In this document: piece by piece, positions 58,167 to 64,000 of the stretch
Numbering within the stretch: the first letter of the stretch is position 1
Layout: each line of letters opens with the position of its first letter
Assembly (NCBI RefSeq): GCF_017741815.1
Contig: NZ_JAGHMF010000014.1
Coordinates: 186,001 to 250,000 of the forward strand
DNA length: 64,000 bases
Direction: 5' to 3'
Source of the DNA: Rhizobium sp. 16-488-2b
GTDB lineage: Bacteria > Pseudomonadota > Alphaproteobacteria > Rhizobiales > Rhizobiaceae
Made by a program: the position numbers and the translations under genes
The notes under the pieces: generated by a model
Seen by the model: the letters and a program-made list of their open reading frames with translations, nothing else
Told to the model about the DNA's origin: nothing
Databases searched by the model: none

Positions 58167-58439
58167 AGCCTTTCCTGATTAGCTTGAAGCATTCTGCCGG
58201 AGCAGGTTTTCGTCAGGGCAAAGGCGATTGGCGAAGGGCATACCCCCAGATACGGTCGAGCCGATCGCCTTTGATCCTGGCGGAAAGATGCCCGGCCCCT
58301 GCGGGGTTGGCTGAAACGGGCCGCCTGATCGTCCGGCCGGCTTGGCCGTATGCGTTGGCTACGACCCGCGCCTGCCGGACGACCATCCGACTCCGTTTGA
58401 GCCAACAGAATGCTTCAATCTAACCAGGAAAGGCTCTAG
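58163..58439. repeat. RIME-like inverted-repeat element (277 bp)
   Basis: Arms of 34 nt (58163-58196 and 58406-58439), starting CTAGAGCCTTTCCTG, match at 32 of 34 positions in inverted orientation. The interior has a second palindrome (AAAGGCGAT ... ATCGCCTTT). This mosaic layout is that of rhizobial intergenic mosaic elements. No ORF is seen in it. It ends the GntR gene: the stop codon is its first TAG. The rest of the gap to 58536 holds nothing I recognise. Confidence 0.8.
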
Positions 58440-58536
58440 GTCGCGTGTGGCGCATCAATCGAGCGCCAAAAAGAGCCCAAATCTTCAGGACTCAAGTGCG
58501 AGACGCGGCCGCCGAAGCGACCGCGGCATCGAAAAA

Positions 58537-58920
58537 TCAACCGCGCGAGCGGCGTTCGTCCGGAACGGCGGCAACGGCCACGATATCGAGCGTTCCCGTC
58601 GCATGCAGGCGCTTGCGCACCAGCACGCCCATGACGCGGGCGGCGGTCGAAAACGTCATCTGGTCAAGCGGGCCTTCGCCCTCCCAGGGTTTCGTCAGTC
58701 GCTCGGTAACGGCGCCGACGATGTTCATCGGCACGATGTCGTCGCATTGGCGCATGGCCTCGAAGACGCTGCTGATCGGAACCACCCGACCCTCGAACGT
58801 GACGATCGGTTCGGTCAGTTCCGCATCCCACTCTTCAAACGCATAAAGAGCGTCGCGAAAGAGCTCTTGAAGGGTGAACGGGGCGTGCCCATTGTGAAGT
58901 GGCGGCAAGGCATTCGACAT
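58537..58920 (-). CDS. Conserved-looking small protein of unknown function
   Basis: The start at 58920 follows GAGGAGACAG. The 127-residue product (MSNALPPLHNGHAPFTLQELFRD) has no signal or membrane helix, and contains EEWDAELTEPIVTFEGRVVPISSVFEAMRQCDD. Codon use resembles its neighbours. I cannot assign a family. It stands alone between the repeat and the SIMPL gene. Confidence 0.65.
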   Translation of the reverse strand: MSNALPPLHNGHAPFTLQELFRDALYAFEEWDAELTEPIVTFEGRVVPISSVFEAMRQCDDIVPMNIVGAVTERLTKPWEGEGPLDQMTFSTAARVMGVLVRKRLHATGTLDIVAVAAVPDERRSRG

Positions 58921-59100
58921 GTCTGTCTCCTCTTTGCAGGGATAAAGCCAATTCCTCCTCATCGGTCCGCACTAACGCCGAAAGCAGAACTCAAGTTCCC
59001 GGCCGGACCGAATAACACGATCGATGTTATAGTGTAATATACGCGTGATAAAGCGCTTTTCTGCCGCAGCCTCGCCACAGCTGTGTCCACAAAAAGATAA

Positions 59101-59130
59101 GCCGTTGATATCCAAGTGAATATCAACGGC
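59101..59130 (-). terminator. Terminator after the SIMPL-domain gene
   Basis: GCCGTTGATAT pairs with ATATCAACGGC over CCAAGTGA; the minus-strand flank TTATCTTTTT gives the T run. Confidence 0.8.
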
Positions 59131-59170
59131 AATCTTTTGGTAACTTCGATTAACGAAGGAGTGGAACGCG

Positions 59171-59914
59171 CTACTGGGCGATCGCGAATGTAACGTTCAC
59201 CTGGATGGTGTAGCTGCTTTCGCCGCCCTGGATCGGCACGCCTGAATCGGCCTCCGACTTCATCATCGCCGCCCGCATGACGGGCATCGGCTGCGGCCGC
59301 GGACCGTTTTCGTTGATCTCGATGACGGTGCCGAGCTTGACGCCGGCGGCGGACGCAAGCGTCTTTGCCCGCGCGATGGCATCAGCCACCGCGTTCTTGC
59401 GCGCCTCTTCGACCGCGCTGTCGGGCTTGTCATTGGTGAACTGGATATCGCCACCCTGGTTGACGCCGAGCGTCACCGACTGGTCGATGATCCCGCCGAG
59501 CTTTGAAAGATCGCGCACCCGCACCGTCAGCGCATTGGAAACCTGGTAGCCGATGAGCTCCGGCGGCAGCTGCTGCCCGTCGGTCCCCTGCGGATAGCGA
59601 TATTGCGGCTGCACGGAAAAGCCCGACGTCTGCAGATCGCGCTCGGCGATACCGGCCTTCTTCAGCGCCGCGAGCACATCGCTCATCGCCTTGTTGTTAT
59701 TGTCGAGCGCCTCGCGCGCGGTCTTCTCCTGCTTGACGACGGAGAAGGTCAAGACCGCCATATCCGGCGCCATCGTCGCCCGCCCCTCGCCGATCACGGT
59801 GATGACCGCCTGGCGCGGCGCATCGGCCGCGAATGCGGGCAGGCCTGCGGCAGCAAGCACCGGCAGGCTGAGAAAGAGACCGGCGGCAAAGCTCTTGGTG
59901 TTCAGCAATGGCAT
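59171..59914 (-). CDS. SIMPL-domain (DUF541) periplasmic protein
   Basis: A 247-residue protein with a signal peptide (MPLLNTKSFAAGLFLSLPVLAAAGLPAFA). SIMPL features are VITVIGEGRATMAPDMAVLTFSV near the N-terminus and DAIARAKTLASAAGVKLGTVIEINENG near the C-terminus. Family members are uncharacterised bacterial outer-compartment proteins; some aid stress resistance. The end of the gene is followed by a terminator. Monocistronic. Confidence 0.85.
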   Translation of the reverse strand: MPLLNTKSFAAGLFLSLPVLAAAGLPAFAADAPRQAVITVIGEGRATMAPDMAVLTFSVVKQEKTAREALDNNNKAMSDVLAALKKAGIAERDLQTSGFSVQPQYRYPQGTDGQQLPPELIGYQVSNALTVRVRDLSKLGGIIDQSVTLGVNQGGDIQFTNDKPDSAVEEARKNAVADAIARAKTLASAAGVKLGTVIEINENGPRPQPMPVMRAAMMKSEADSGVPIQGGESSYTIQVNVTFAIAQ

Positions 59915-60066
59915 TGTTTCACTCCCCGATTGTGACTTACCGATCCCTCTTGCCGTTTGATTGTGAAGCTATTGCGGCAATGACTTGTGACCGCTCTGAA
60001 ATTGCGTTAGACGCAACGAGCACCGGCGAACCATTGCGCCGCTGCCAGGCGCCATCACAGTCGCCA

Positions 60067-60142
60067 GGGCCTGTAGCTCAATGGTTAGAGCCGGCGGCTC
60101 ATAACCGCTTGGTTGGGGGTTCGAGTCCCTCCGGGCCCACCA
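60067..60142 (+). tRNA. tRNA-Ile2 (anticodon CAU, likely lysidine-modified)
   Basis: The 76-nt cloverleaf has acceptor GGGCCTG/CGGGCCC, D-arm with GCTC/GAGC, anticodon loop CTCATAA, T-arm GGGGG/CCCTC and an encoded CCA. The CAU anticodon could mean Met; the GGTTAGAGC and CGCTTGGT segments resemble tRNA-Ile2 of E. coli. An integrase gene reads into its 3' half, so the 3' end is an attachment site. Confidence 0.9.
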
Positions 60143-61287
60143 TTTTTTTCTGTAAATATCTGATTTTCCTCCCTATTTTCTGCCTTGGTGTCCCACTTTT
60201 CTAAGTTGGCCTCGGAAAGTGGGACACTTTTGTTCTCGCTTCGGTCTGGGATTAGGAGCTTAGCGCCGTCCTTTGCGAGCACCTTTCGGCGCGCTGCGCG
60301 GGTGTATAGATCCGCCTGCTGACTCGTGGTCCATCCGAAGATGGCTTTGAGCTGGTCGCTTGTTGCTCCATTTTCAGCAGCAATCGACGCTCCCGCCTTG
60401 CGAAGGCCATGCGCGGAACAATGGGGCAAATCTGCCTCATCGCACCACTGCCGCATCTTGTTGCCAAGTCCCTTTTCGGAAAACGGCCTACCGTATTCGG
60501 TCACAAGGAATGTCATGCGCCCAGCCGCAACGCTATCAAGTTCGGTAGCGAGATCGGACAGCAGCGGCATGTGAACCTCAACGCCGCTCGAGCCGCTTGT
60601 CTTCCCCGGCCTGATTCGGATCCAGCCGTCCCGCAGATGCTGCTTGCCTAAAATTGCGGCATCAGACAATCGAAGGCCGGTGAACATGAAGATGGCCAGC
60701 GCGAGGCGCGCCATTGTTCCCGGCTTATGCTTAGCTTCAAACTGTTCAATCTCTTCGAGAGTCCACGTGTGGAAGCCGTCGCCCGACTTGAGGCGCTTGA
60801 TGCCGTTGCAGGGGTTAACCTTCGCCTCCCCAACCTCAATCGCCCATGCGAACATAGCGCTAATGGCTTTGACAATGTTGTTGGCGGCGCCCGGCGATTC
60901 GATACGCACATCACGTAGGGCGGTGACGTGTTTCCGCTCCATCATATCAAACGGCAAGTCGCCGTACTTGGTGCAGATTTCCTCAAGGATCCGCCGCCGA
61001 CGGTCCATTGTGTCGACAGTGACGCCCTTCGCCGCACGCTTAAAATGCTGCTGACATAGCCACCGAAATGAACGGGCAACGACAGGCTTTGCCGAATCCG
61101 GAGACGGCCGCGCGACAACTCCGTCATAGGGAATACCTGCCTCGGCGCACTCATGCTCACGTAGAAACGCCGCCGTGCCCGGCTTCTCGCGAAGCCGGAC
61201 TTTTCTCTTTCCCTTCACGCGGTAGTAGATCCGCACGTTTCCGTGTCGGTCCACATCCTCAATGATCCCGCGAAGATTGATCTTCAT
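60085..61287 (-). CDS. Tyrosine recombinase (integrase) of an integrative element
   Basis: The start at 61287 (MKINLRGIIEDVDRHGNVRIYYR) overlaps the preceding stop (ATGA). The 400-residue protein has the catalytic Arg in FTGLRLSDA, HxxR in HGLRKAGAS and Tyr in QQADLYTRAA. The last 18 residues (GGPGGTRTPNQAVMSRRL) are read from the antisense of the tRNA gene, so the stop is supplied by host sequence at the attachment site. This is typical of integrases inserted at tRNA 3' ends. It is the first gene of the element, which extends past the window. Confidence 0.93.
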   Translation of the reverse strand: MKINLRGIIEDVDRHGNVRIYYRVKGKRKVRLREKPGTAAFLREHECAEAGIPYDGVVARPSPDSAKPVVARSFRWLCQQHFKRAAKGVTVDTMDRRRRILEEICTKYGDLPFDMMERKHVTALRDVRIESPGAANNIVKAISAMFAWAIEVGEAKVNPCNGIKRLKSGDGFHTWTLEEIEQFEAKHKPGTMARLALAIFMFTGLRLSDAAILGKQHLRDGWIRIRPGKTSGSSGVEVHMPLLSDLATELDSVAAGRMTFLVTEYGRPFSEKGLGNKMRQWCDEADLPHCSAHGLRKAGASIAAENGATSDQLKAIFGWTTSQQADLYTRAARRKVLAKDGAKLLIPDRSENKSVPLSEANLEKWDTKAENREENQIFTEKNGGPGGTRTPNQAVMSRRL

Positions 61288-61550
61288 GCCGCGCCCAGCG
61301 CATCCCATGGGTTACCGGCTGGTTGTGCCACATTGACGCCGTCACGGGGAAGAGCGTCGAAAGCCTCGTCGAGTTCATACCTGTCCCATAGAACGCGCCC
61401 ACCAGCCTTGCGCGCGACCGGCATCTCGCCGCGCGCCACCATCTGATCAAACAGCGTCCCTCCAATCCCCACGTAGGCGGCTGCAGCCAAACGACAAAGG
61501 CCGCGTGGTGCAATTCCATTGGGAAGACGGTTGTCATTGGCAGCGCGCAT
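61284..61550 (-). CDS. Excisionase/AlpA-like DNA-binding protein
   Basis: The start at 61550 (MRAANDNRLPNGIAPRG) gives 88 residues. The core (GLCRLAAAAYVGIGGTLFDQMVARGEMPVARKAGGRVLWDRYELDEAFDAL) is a winged helix like HTH_17/AlpA excisionases. It is translationally coupled to the integrase (ATGA overlap), the usual pairing for excision control. It is divergent from the Xre-type regulator. Confidence 0.8.
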   Translation of the reverse strand: MRAANDNRLPNGIAPRGLCRLAAAAYVGIGGTLFDQMVARGEMPVARKAGGRVLWDRYELDEAFDALPRDGVNVAQPAGNPWDALGAA

Positions 61551-61677
61551 TTGATCTCCAACACGGACGCAGGCAGACCATCGGTGACATCTACTAGACA
61601 TCAATCCATTCGCCTGATATCCGTCATTCTGACTGAAGTAACAAAAAAGTCAATCAAAATGTCGGATTCGAGCCCAT

Positions 61678-61953
61678 ATGTCTGAGCCCTCACTTCTCGC
61701 TGCACAGGTGCGTGCCGCTCGGGCACTGCTTGGATGGTCGCAAGGATACCTAGCAGAAGGCGCGTGTGTAAGTCGTTCGACGATCGCTGATCTCGAAGGC
61801 GATAAGCGTCAACCGCATGAAGCGTCGCTGTTCGTCATCATGAACGAGCTCACTAGCGCCGGGATCAATTTTACCGAAACTGGTGTTGAGTTTCGGGACT
61901 GGCCTCCGAGAGATTACGTCCCGACCGGCATTAGACAAAAGAACGCAGGATGA
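61678..61953 (+). CDS. Xre-family HTH regulator of the element
   Basis: A 91-residue protein with HTH_3 (LLGWSQGYLAEGACVSRSTIADLEGDKRQPHEASLFVIMNELTSAGINFTETG). The fold and context, divergent from the excisionase-like gene, suggest a repressor controlling element maintenance. The ribosome-binding site is weak. Confidence 0.8.
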   Translation: MSEPSLLAAQVRAARALLGWSQGYLAEGACVSRSTIADLEGDKRQPHEASLFVIMNELTSAGINFTETGVEFRDWPPRDYVPTGIRQKNAG

Positions 61954-62004
61954 TTGATCTCGGCGCCGCAGGGCACTTACGGCCAACACAGAGCGCAGCA
62001 ACCT

Positions 62005-62541
62005 ATGACGCATGACTTCTTCGAAACCGACGCTGGCAAATTCATCAGTCGAGCAAAGTGCTTTCTAGAGGCCGCCGGCGTCTTAGACGACAAAATGGCG
62101 GACGGCCGCAGTGGCATGCTTTTCACTCCGACACTGCACTTAGTCGGCCACGGCATCGAATTGCTGCTCAAAGGCTGCATGCTGCACAACGGCATTTCCA
62201 AAGTTCAGGTCATCGGCTACGGACACCGCATCAATGACATGTGGCTAAGAGCCGAGGTCGAGACCCTGCGTTCGATGGCGAGACACAACGCAGTGATTTC
62301 CCACGAGTACGCGCTGACTAGCGGTCGCTTCCCAGACGCTGCGCGGATAACGAACCCCGTTGCGACCTTTGAGGAGTATCTTGGTGCCCTCGGCCATCTG
62401 CATGCAGAGCCGCGCCAGTATCCAATTCGGTATCCAACTGATGACGAGCGCGTGGCACCGCGAACGCCGCTGCTGGTGGCAGCATTGTGGCGCACCGCTG
62501 ATGACTACGTGAAGCGTCCCAACGATTTTCTGATCAGGTAG
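62005..62541 (+). CDS. Unknown protein with HEPN-like features
   Basis: The ATG at 62005 (MTHDFFETDAGKFISRAKCF) gives 178 residues; a TTG 51 nt upstream is possible. The region HLVGHGIELLLKGCMLHNG ... GYGHRINDMWL resembles HEPN-type helical proteins seen in defence islands, but the defining RxxxxH is not clear. It has its own downstream terminator. Function unknown. Confidence 0.6.
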   Translation: MTHDFFETDAGKFISRAKCFLEAAGVLDDKMADGRSGMLFTPTLHLVGHGIELLLKGCMLHNGISKVQVIGYGHRINDMWLRAEVETLRSMARHNAVISHEYALTSGRFPDAARITNPVATFEEYLGALGHLHAEPRQYPIRYPTDDERVAPRTPLLVAALWRTADDYVKRPNDFLIR

Positions 62542-62629
62542 GGAACGTACGGCGCGCGCGCGGGTTATTGTGGTGCAAGGCGTTTGAAATCCACCTTGCC
62601 GCGGATGCATCGCCCATGTGATCCGTTAG

Positions 62630-62664
62630 AAGCCCGGCGCCGGATCAGTCCGCACCGGGCTTTT
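62630..62664 (+). terminator. Terminator after the HEPN-like gene
   Basis: AAGCCCGG pairs with CCGGGCTT across a 17-nt loop that contains a smaller GGA/TCC hairpin; TTTT follows. Confidence 0.75.
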
Positions 62665-63025
62665 CCTTTGTCGGCGGCCCCGACCAAACCGTCTTCGCCG
62701 GCCGCCTGCTCTTCTTCCAAGCCGAGGGATTTTCCAGTTCCCGTGTCGACCGGTCGGCTTGGCCGGGGAACCAGCTATTCTCGTACCAGGCGGCGACCAG
62801 GGCAACCGGCCAGCCGCCGTGGAACTCGTCGAACTTCGGAAAGCCCGGCCGGTTGCTTAACGTCGGAAGGCGGGCCTTGGCCCACTCCTTCGCTCTCGCC
62901 TTGCCAACGATTGCGGTGGCAAGCTCGATGTCGGTAGCAAACAAGGGAAGATTGTCGAAGGGTGACACGAAAATGGGTCCATCAACTGAGGGAGCGATGG
63001 ACCCAAGTACGAGATGCTCACACAT
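62645..63025 (-). CDS. Small protein, possible winged-helix DNA-binding type
   Basis: A 126-residue ORF (MCEHLVLGSIAPSVDGPIF). The segment TLSNRPGFPKFDEFHGGWPVALVAAWYENSWF resembles short AlpA/excisionase-like proteins in rhizobial elements. Its stop lies inside the terminator of the convergent gene, and its ribosome-binding site is weak. Moderately supported. Confidence 0.5.
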   Translation of the reverse strand: MCEHLVLGSIAPSVDGPIFVSPFDNLPLFATDIELATAIVGKARAKEWAKARLPTLSNRPGFPKFDEFHGGWPVALVAAWYENSWFPGQADRSTRELENPSAWKKSRRPAKTVWSGPPTKEKPGAD

Positions 63026-63125
63026 AAGTCTGCTGTCGCGGTGATGAAGGCCGCGACAAGGTTAAGAATAGATGGATTTCATTAAGCGATTGCTAACGTA
63101 GCGGCGGTTGGTACTTTTGGCTGGC

Positions 63126-63320
63126 CTAATCCTCCGGCCTCCAGCCGGTCTCGTCCATAGCGGACATGACCATGGCAACGAGCCGGGGCACGGCAACCGG
63201 ATTCGTGGAGCGTTCGAATTCGGATATGCGGACGGCAGAGCCGTAACCCAGAAGCACAGCGAGCTCGGCTTGATTGAAGCCGAGCCGCTTGCGGATTGCC
63301 TTGAAGTCTTCGTTGGTCAT
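63126..63320 (-). CDS. Small Xre-family HTH protein
   Basis: The start at 63320 (MTNEDFKAIRKRLGFNQAEL) gives 64 residues, almost all an HTH (AELAVLLGYGSAVRISEFERSTNPVAVPRLVAMV). It overlaps the upstream gene stop by one nucleotide. It is the likely ligand of the two TAACG-N6-CGTTA operators that overlay the promoter of this operon, so the operon may be autoregulated. Confidence 0.78.
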   Translation of the reverse strand: MTNEDFKAIRKRLGFNQAELAVLLGYGSAVRISEFERSTNPVAVPRLVAMVMSAMDETGWRPED

Positions 63321-63535
63321 TATGCAGCCCGCAGATATTCCATGCCATAGACGTTGCACATGTAACCGATATCTTCGGCGACTTCCTGGGCCTGGATGAT
63401 GAGCATGAAAGCCTTGTGCTTGGAGACCTCGCGGTAGACCTCATCGTCGATACGCACGTCGAAGGCGTAGACCTTGCAGTTACCGTCAAAGCGGCGGGTG
63501 ACGTTTACGGTGATTGCTGCGGTGCTGTCGGTCAT
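63320..63535 (-). CDS. Small protein of the element, unknown function
   Basis: A 71-residue ORF (MTDSTAAITVNVTRRFDGNCKVYAFDVRID) preceded by ACGGAGC. It has no clear motif; it is the first gene of an operon with the small Xre protein. The operator-covered promoter upstream indicates strict control. Confidence 0.65.
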   Translation of the reverse strand: MTDSTAAITVNVTRRFDGNCKVYAFDVRIDDEVYREVSKHKAFMLIIQAQEVAEDIGYMCNVYGMEYLRAA

Positions 63536-63560
63536 TTGCTTGCTCCGTTTCGATGATTAG

Positions 63561-63589
63561 AAACTAACGGATATCCGTTATTTGGTCAA
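63561..63589 (-). promoter_or_regulatory. Promoter of the small HTH operon
   Basis: On the minus strand, TTGACC (63584-63589) and TAGTTT (63561-63566) are spaced by 17 nt. The operator at 63565-63580 lies within the spacer. Confidence 0.55.
63565..63580. promoter_or_regulatory. Operator 1 (TAACG-N6-CGTTA)
   Basis: Perfect 16-bp palindrome TAACGGATATCCGTTA lying between the -35 and -10 boxes. Confidence 0.75.
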
Positions 63590-63597
63590 GCGAAAAA

Positions 63598-63613
63598 TAA
63601 CGGAAAAGCGTTA
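63598..63613. promoter_or_regulatory. Operator 2 (TAACG-N6-CGTTA)
   Basis: TAACG-GAAAAG-CGTTA has the same arms as operator 1. Their centres are 33 bp apart, about three helical turns, so the sites face the same side of the DNA. Confidence 0.7.
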
Positions 63614-63867
63614 TTCGTTTGCTCCTGACTTTACGGAGCAAGGCATCGTGGCGCAAACGAAAAACCCGCCGACTTGGTAGACCGACGGGCACGCTGTGGT
63701 GGGCTCGTGAGGTGTAGGGCGCCCGCCGTGGCATGCGGCAACACGGCGGGCTCGCTGGGCGCAGGGCGGCACGCCAGCAGGAAAGGTGGACCGGACGACG
63801 GCGTCTAGTCGCCACCGCCGCCCGGCAGAGCCGGTGTATCAAGCACCGGCTCTCCCCCGCGGGGGTT

Positions 63868-63999
63868 TCAATTCGTTTGTGTCTTGAAAAGCAATTTGCC
63901 TTGGACGGTGCGAAACGGCCGCTCTCGGTCGAAGGTGACAATCTTATAAATCTCATGGCCCATGGCCGAACGGCTACGCTCGAGGATAATGGCCGGGGT
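63868..63999 (-). CDS. Partial gene at window end (C-terminus only)
   Basis: The minus-strand frame from the window edge reads 43 residues (TPAIILERSRSAMGH ... TFDRERPFRTVQGK) to a TGA at 63868-63870. The start lies beyond the window. No family recognised. Confidence 0.5.
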   Translation of the reverse strand, partial: TPAIILERSRSAMGHEIYKIVTFDRERPFRTVQGKLLFKTQTN

Positions 64000-64000
64000 C

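Larger units (their letters stand above)
63536..63867. other. 332-nt control region of the element
   Basis: Holds two operators, the promoter of the small operon and, further on, hairpins: CCCGCCGTG/CACGGCGGG (63722-63750) and AGAGCCGGTG/CACCGGCTCT (63827-63853). The latter lies downstream of the partial minus-strand gene and may help termination, though no T run is seen. Overlapping ORFs here look spurious. Confidence 0.6.

Noticed and set aside
60067..60142. Initiator or elongator tRNA-Met
   Set aside because: The CAU anticodon fits, but the D-arm and variable region match the Ile2 type better; tRNA-Met elongator remains possible.
63564..63956. 130-codon minus-strand frame near the window end
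   Set aside because: It crosses the operators and hairpins, has an arginine-rich shadow composition, and overlaps a different frame ending at 63868.

Overview
The window reads as an alphaproteobacterial chromosome of the Rhizobiaceae (Rhizobium, Agrobacterium or Sinorhizobium type). The grounds are high GC, the betaine-lipid pair btaA-btaB, a PPi-type phosphofructokinase, an ArsR-methyltransferase (SahR-type) regulator next to metF, two rhizobial-style palindromic intergenic repeats, and many PotABCD-like ABC systems. No rRNA operon or CRISPR array is seen. The one tRNA gene has anticodon CAU (Ile2 type) and carries an integrated element.

Layout. (1) 1-14 kb: tandem paralogous FAD amine oxidases, then a run of cell-wall enzymes (two SLT transglycosylases, an AmiD-type amidase, a GH25 muramidase, an MltB-like transglycosylase) interleaved with a TerB-DnaJ protein, PPi-phosphofructokinase, a LysE exporter, a serine hydrolase and btaAB. 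A 25-residue membrane microprotein gene sits at 14.1 kb. (2) 14-29 kb: sahR-metF, ettA, RNase T2, a lipase, a DMT transporter followed by a coupled CoA-transferase/TPP-enzyme pair, small housekeeping genes, an L,D-transpeptidase, a LuxR regulator and an orphan ParA. (3) 29.5-45 kb: a minus-strand catabolic cluster (Fe-alcohol dehydrogenase, aldehyde dehydrogenase, glutamine-synthetase-like ligase, permease, N-formylglutamate-amidohydrolase-like enzyme) interrupted by a toxin-antitoxin pair, then a divergent RpiR regulator with a four-gene ABC importer, an MFS transporter, a NIPSNAP protein and a frameshifted PP2C-like phosphatase. (4) 45-60 kb: metH, an aldose-ketose isomerase, small genes, and a hydantoin-racemase/ABC importer operon with a divergent GntR regulator. 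(5) 60.07 kb to the end: an integrative element in the tRNA gene, with integrase, excisionase-like protein, regulators and unknown proteins.

Three regulatory signals stand out. An identical 16-bp palindrome lies in front of sahR-metF and of metH, 32 kb apart, in the same position relative to a -35 box. Arrays of TGTCA-type heptamers at 11-bp spacing (Pho-box architecture) flank rpiR and precede the ABC importer, with a weaker one before btaA. In the integrated element, two TAACG-N6-CGTTA operators 33 bp apart overlay the promoter of a small HTH operon.

The best candidate for an undescribed system is the 29.5-42 kb region. Its enzyme set fits gamma-glutamylation of an amino alcohol, followed by oxidation through alcohol and aldehyde dehydrogenases and hydrolysis by an amidohydrolase. 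Beside it is an apparently phosphate-responsive importer.
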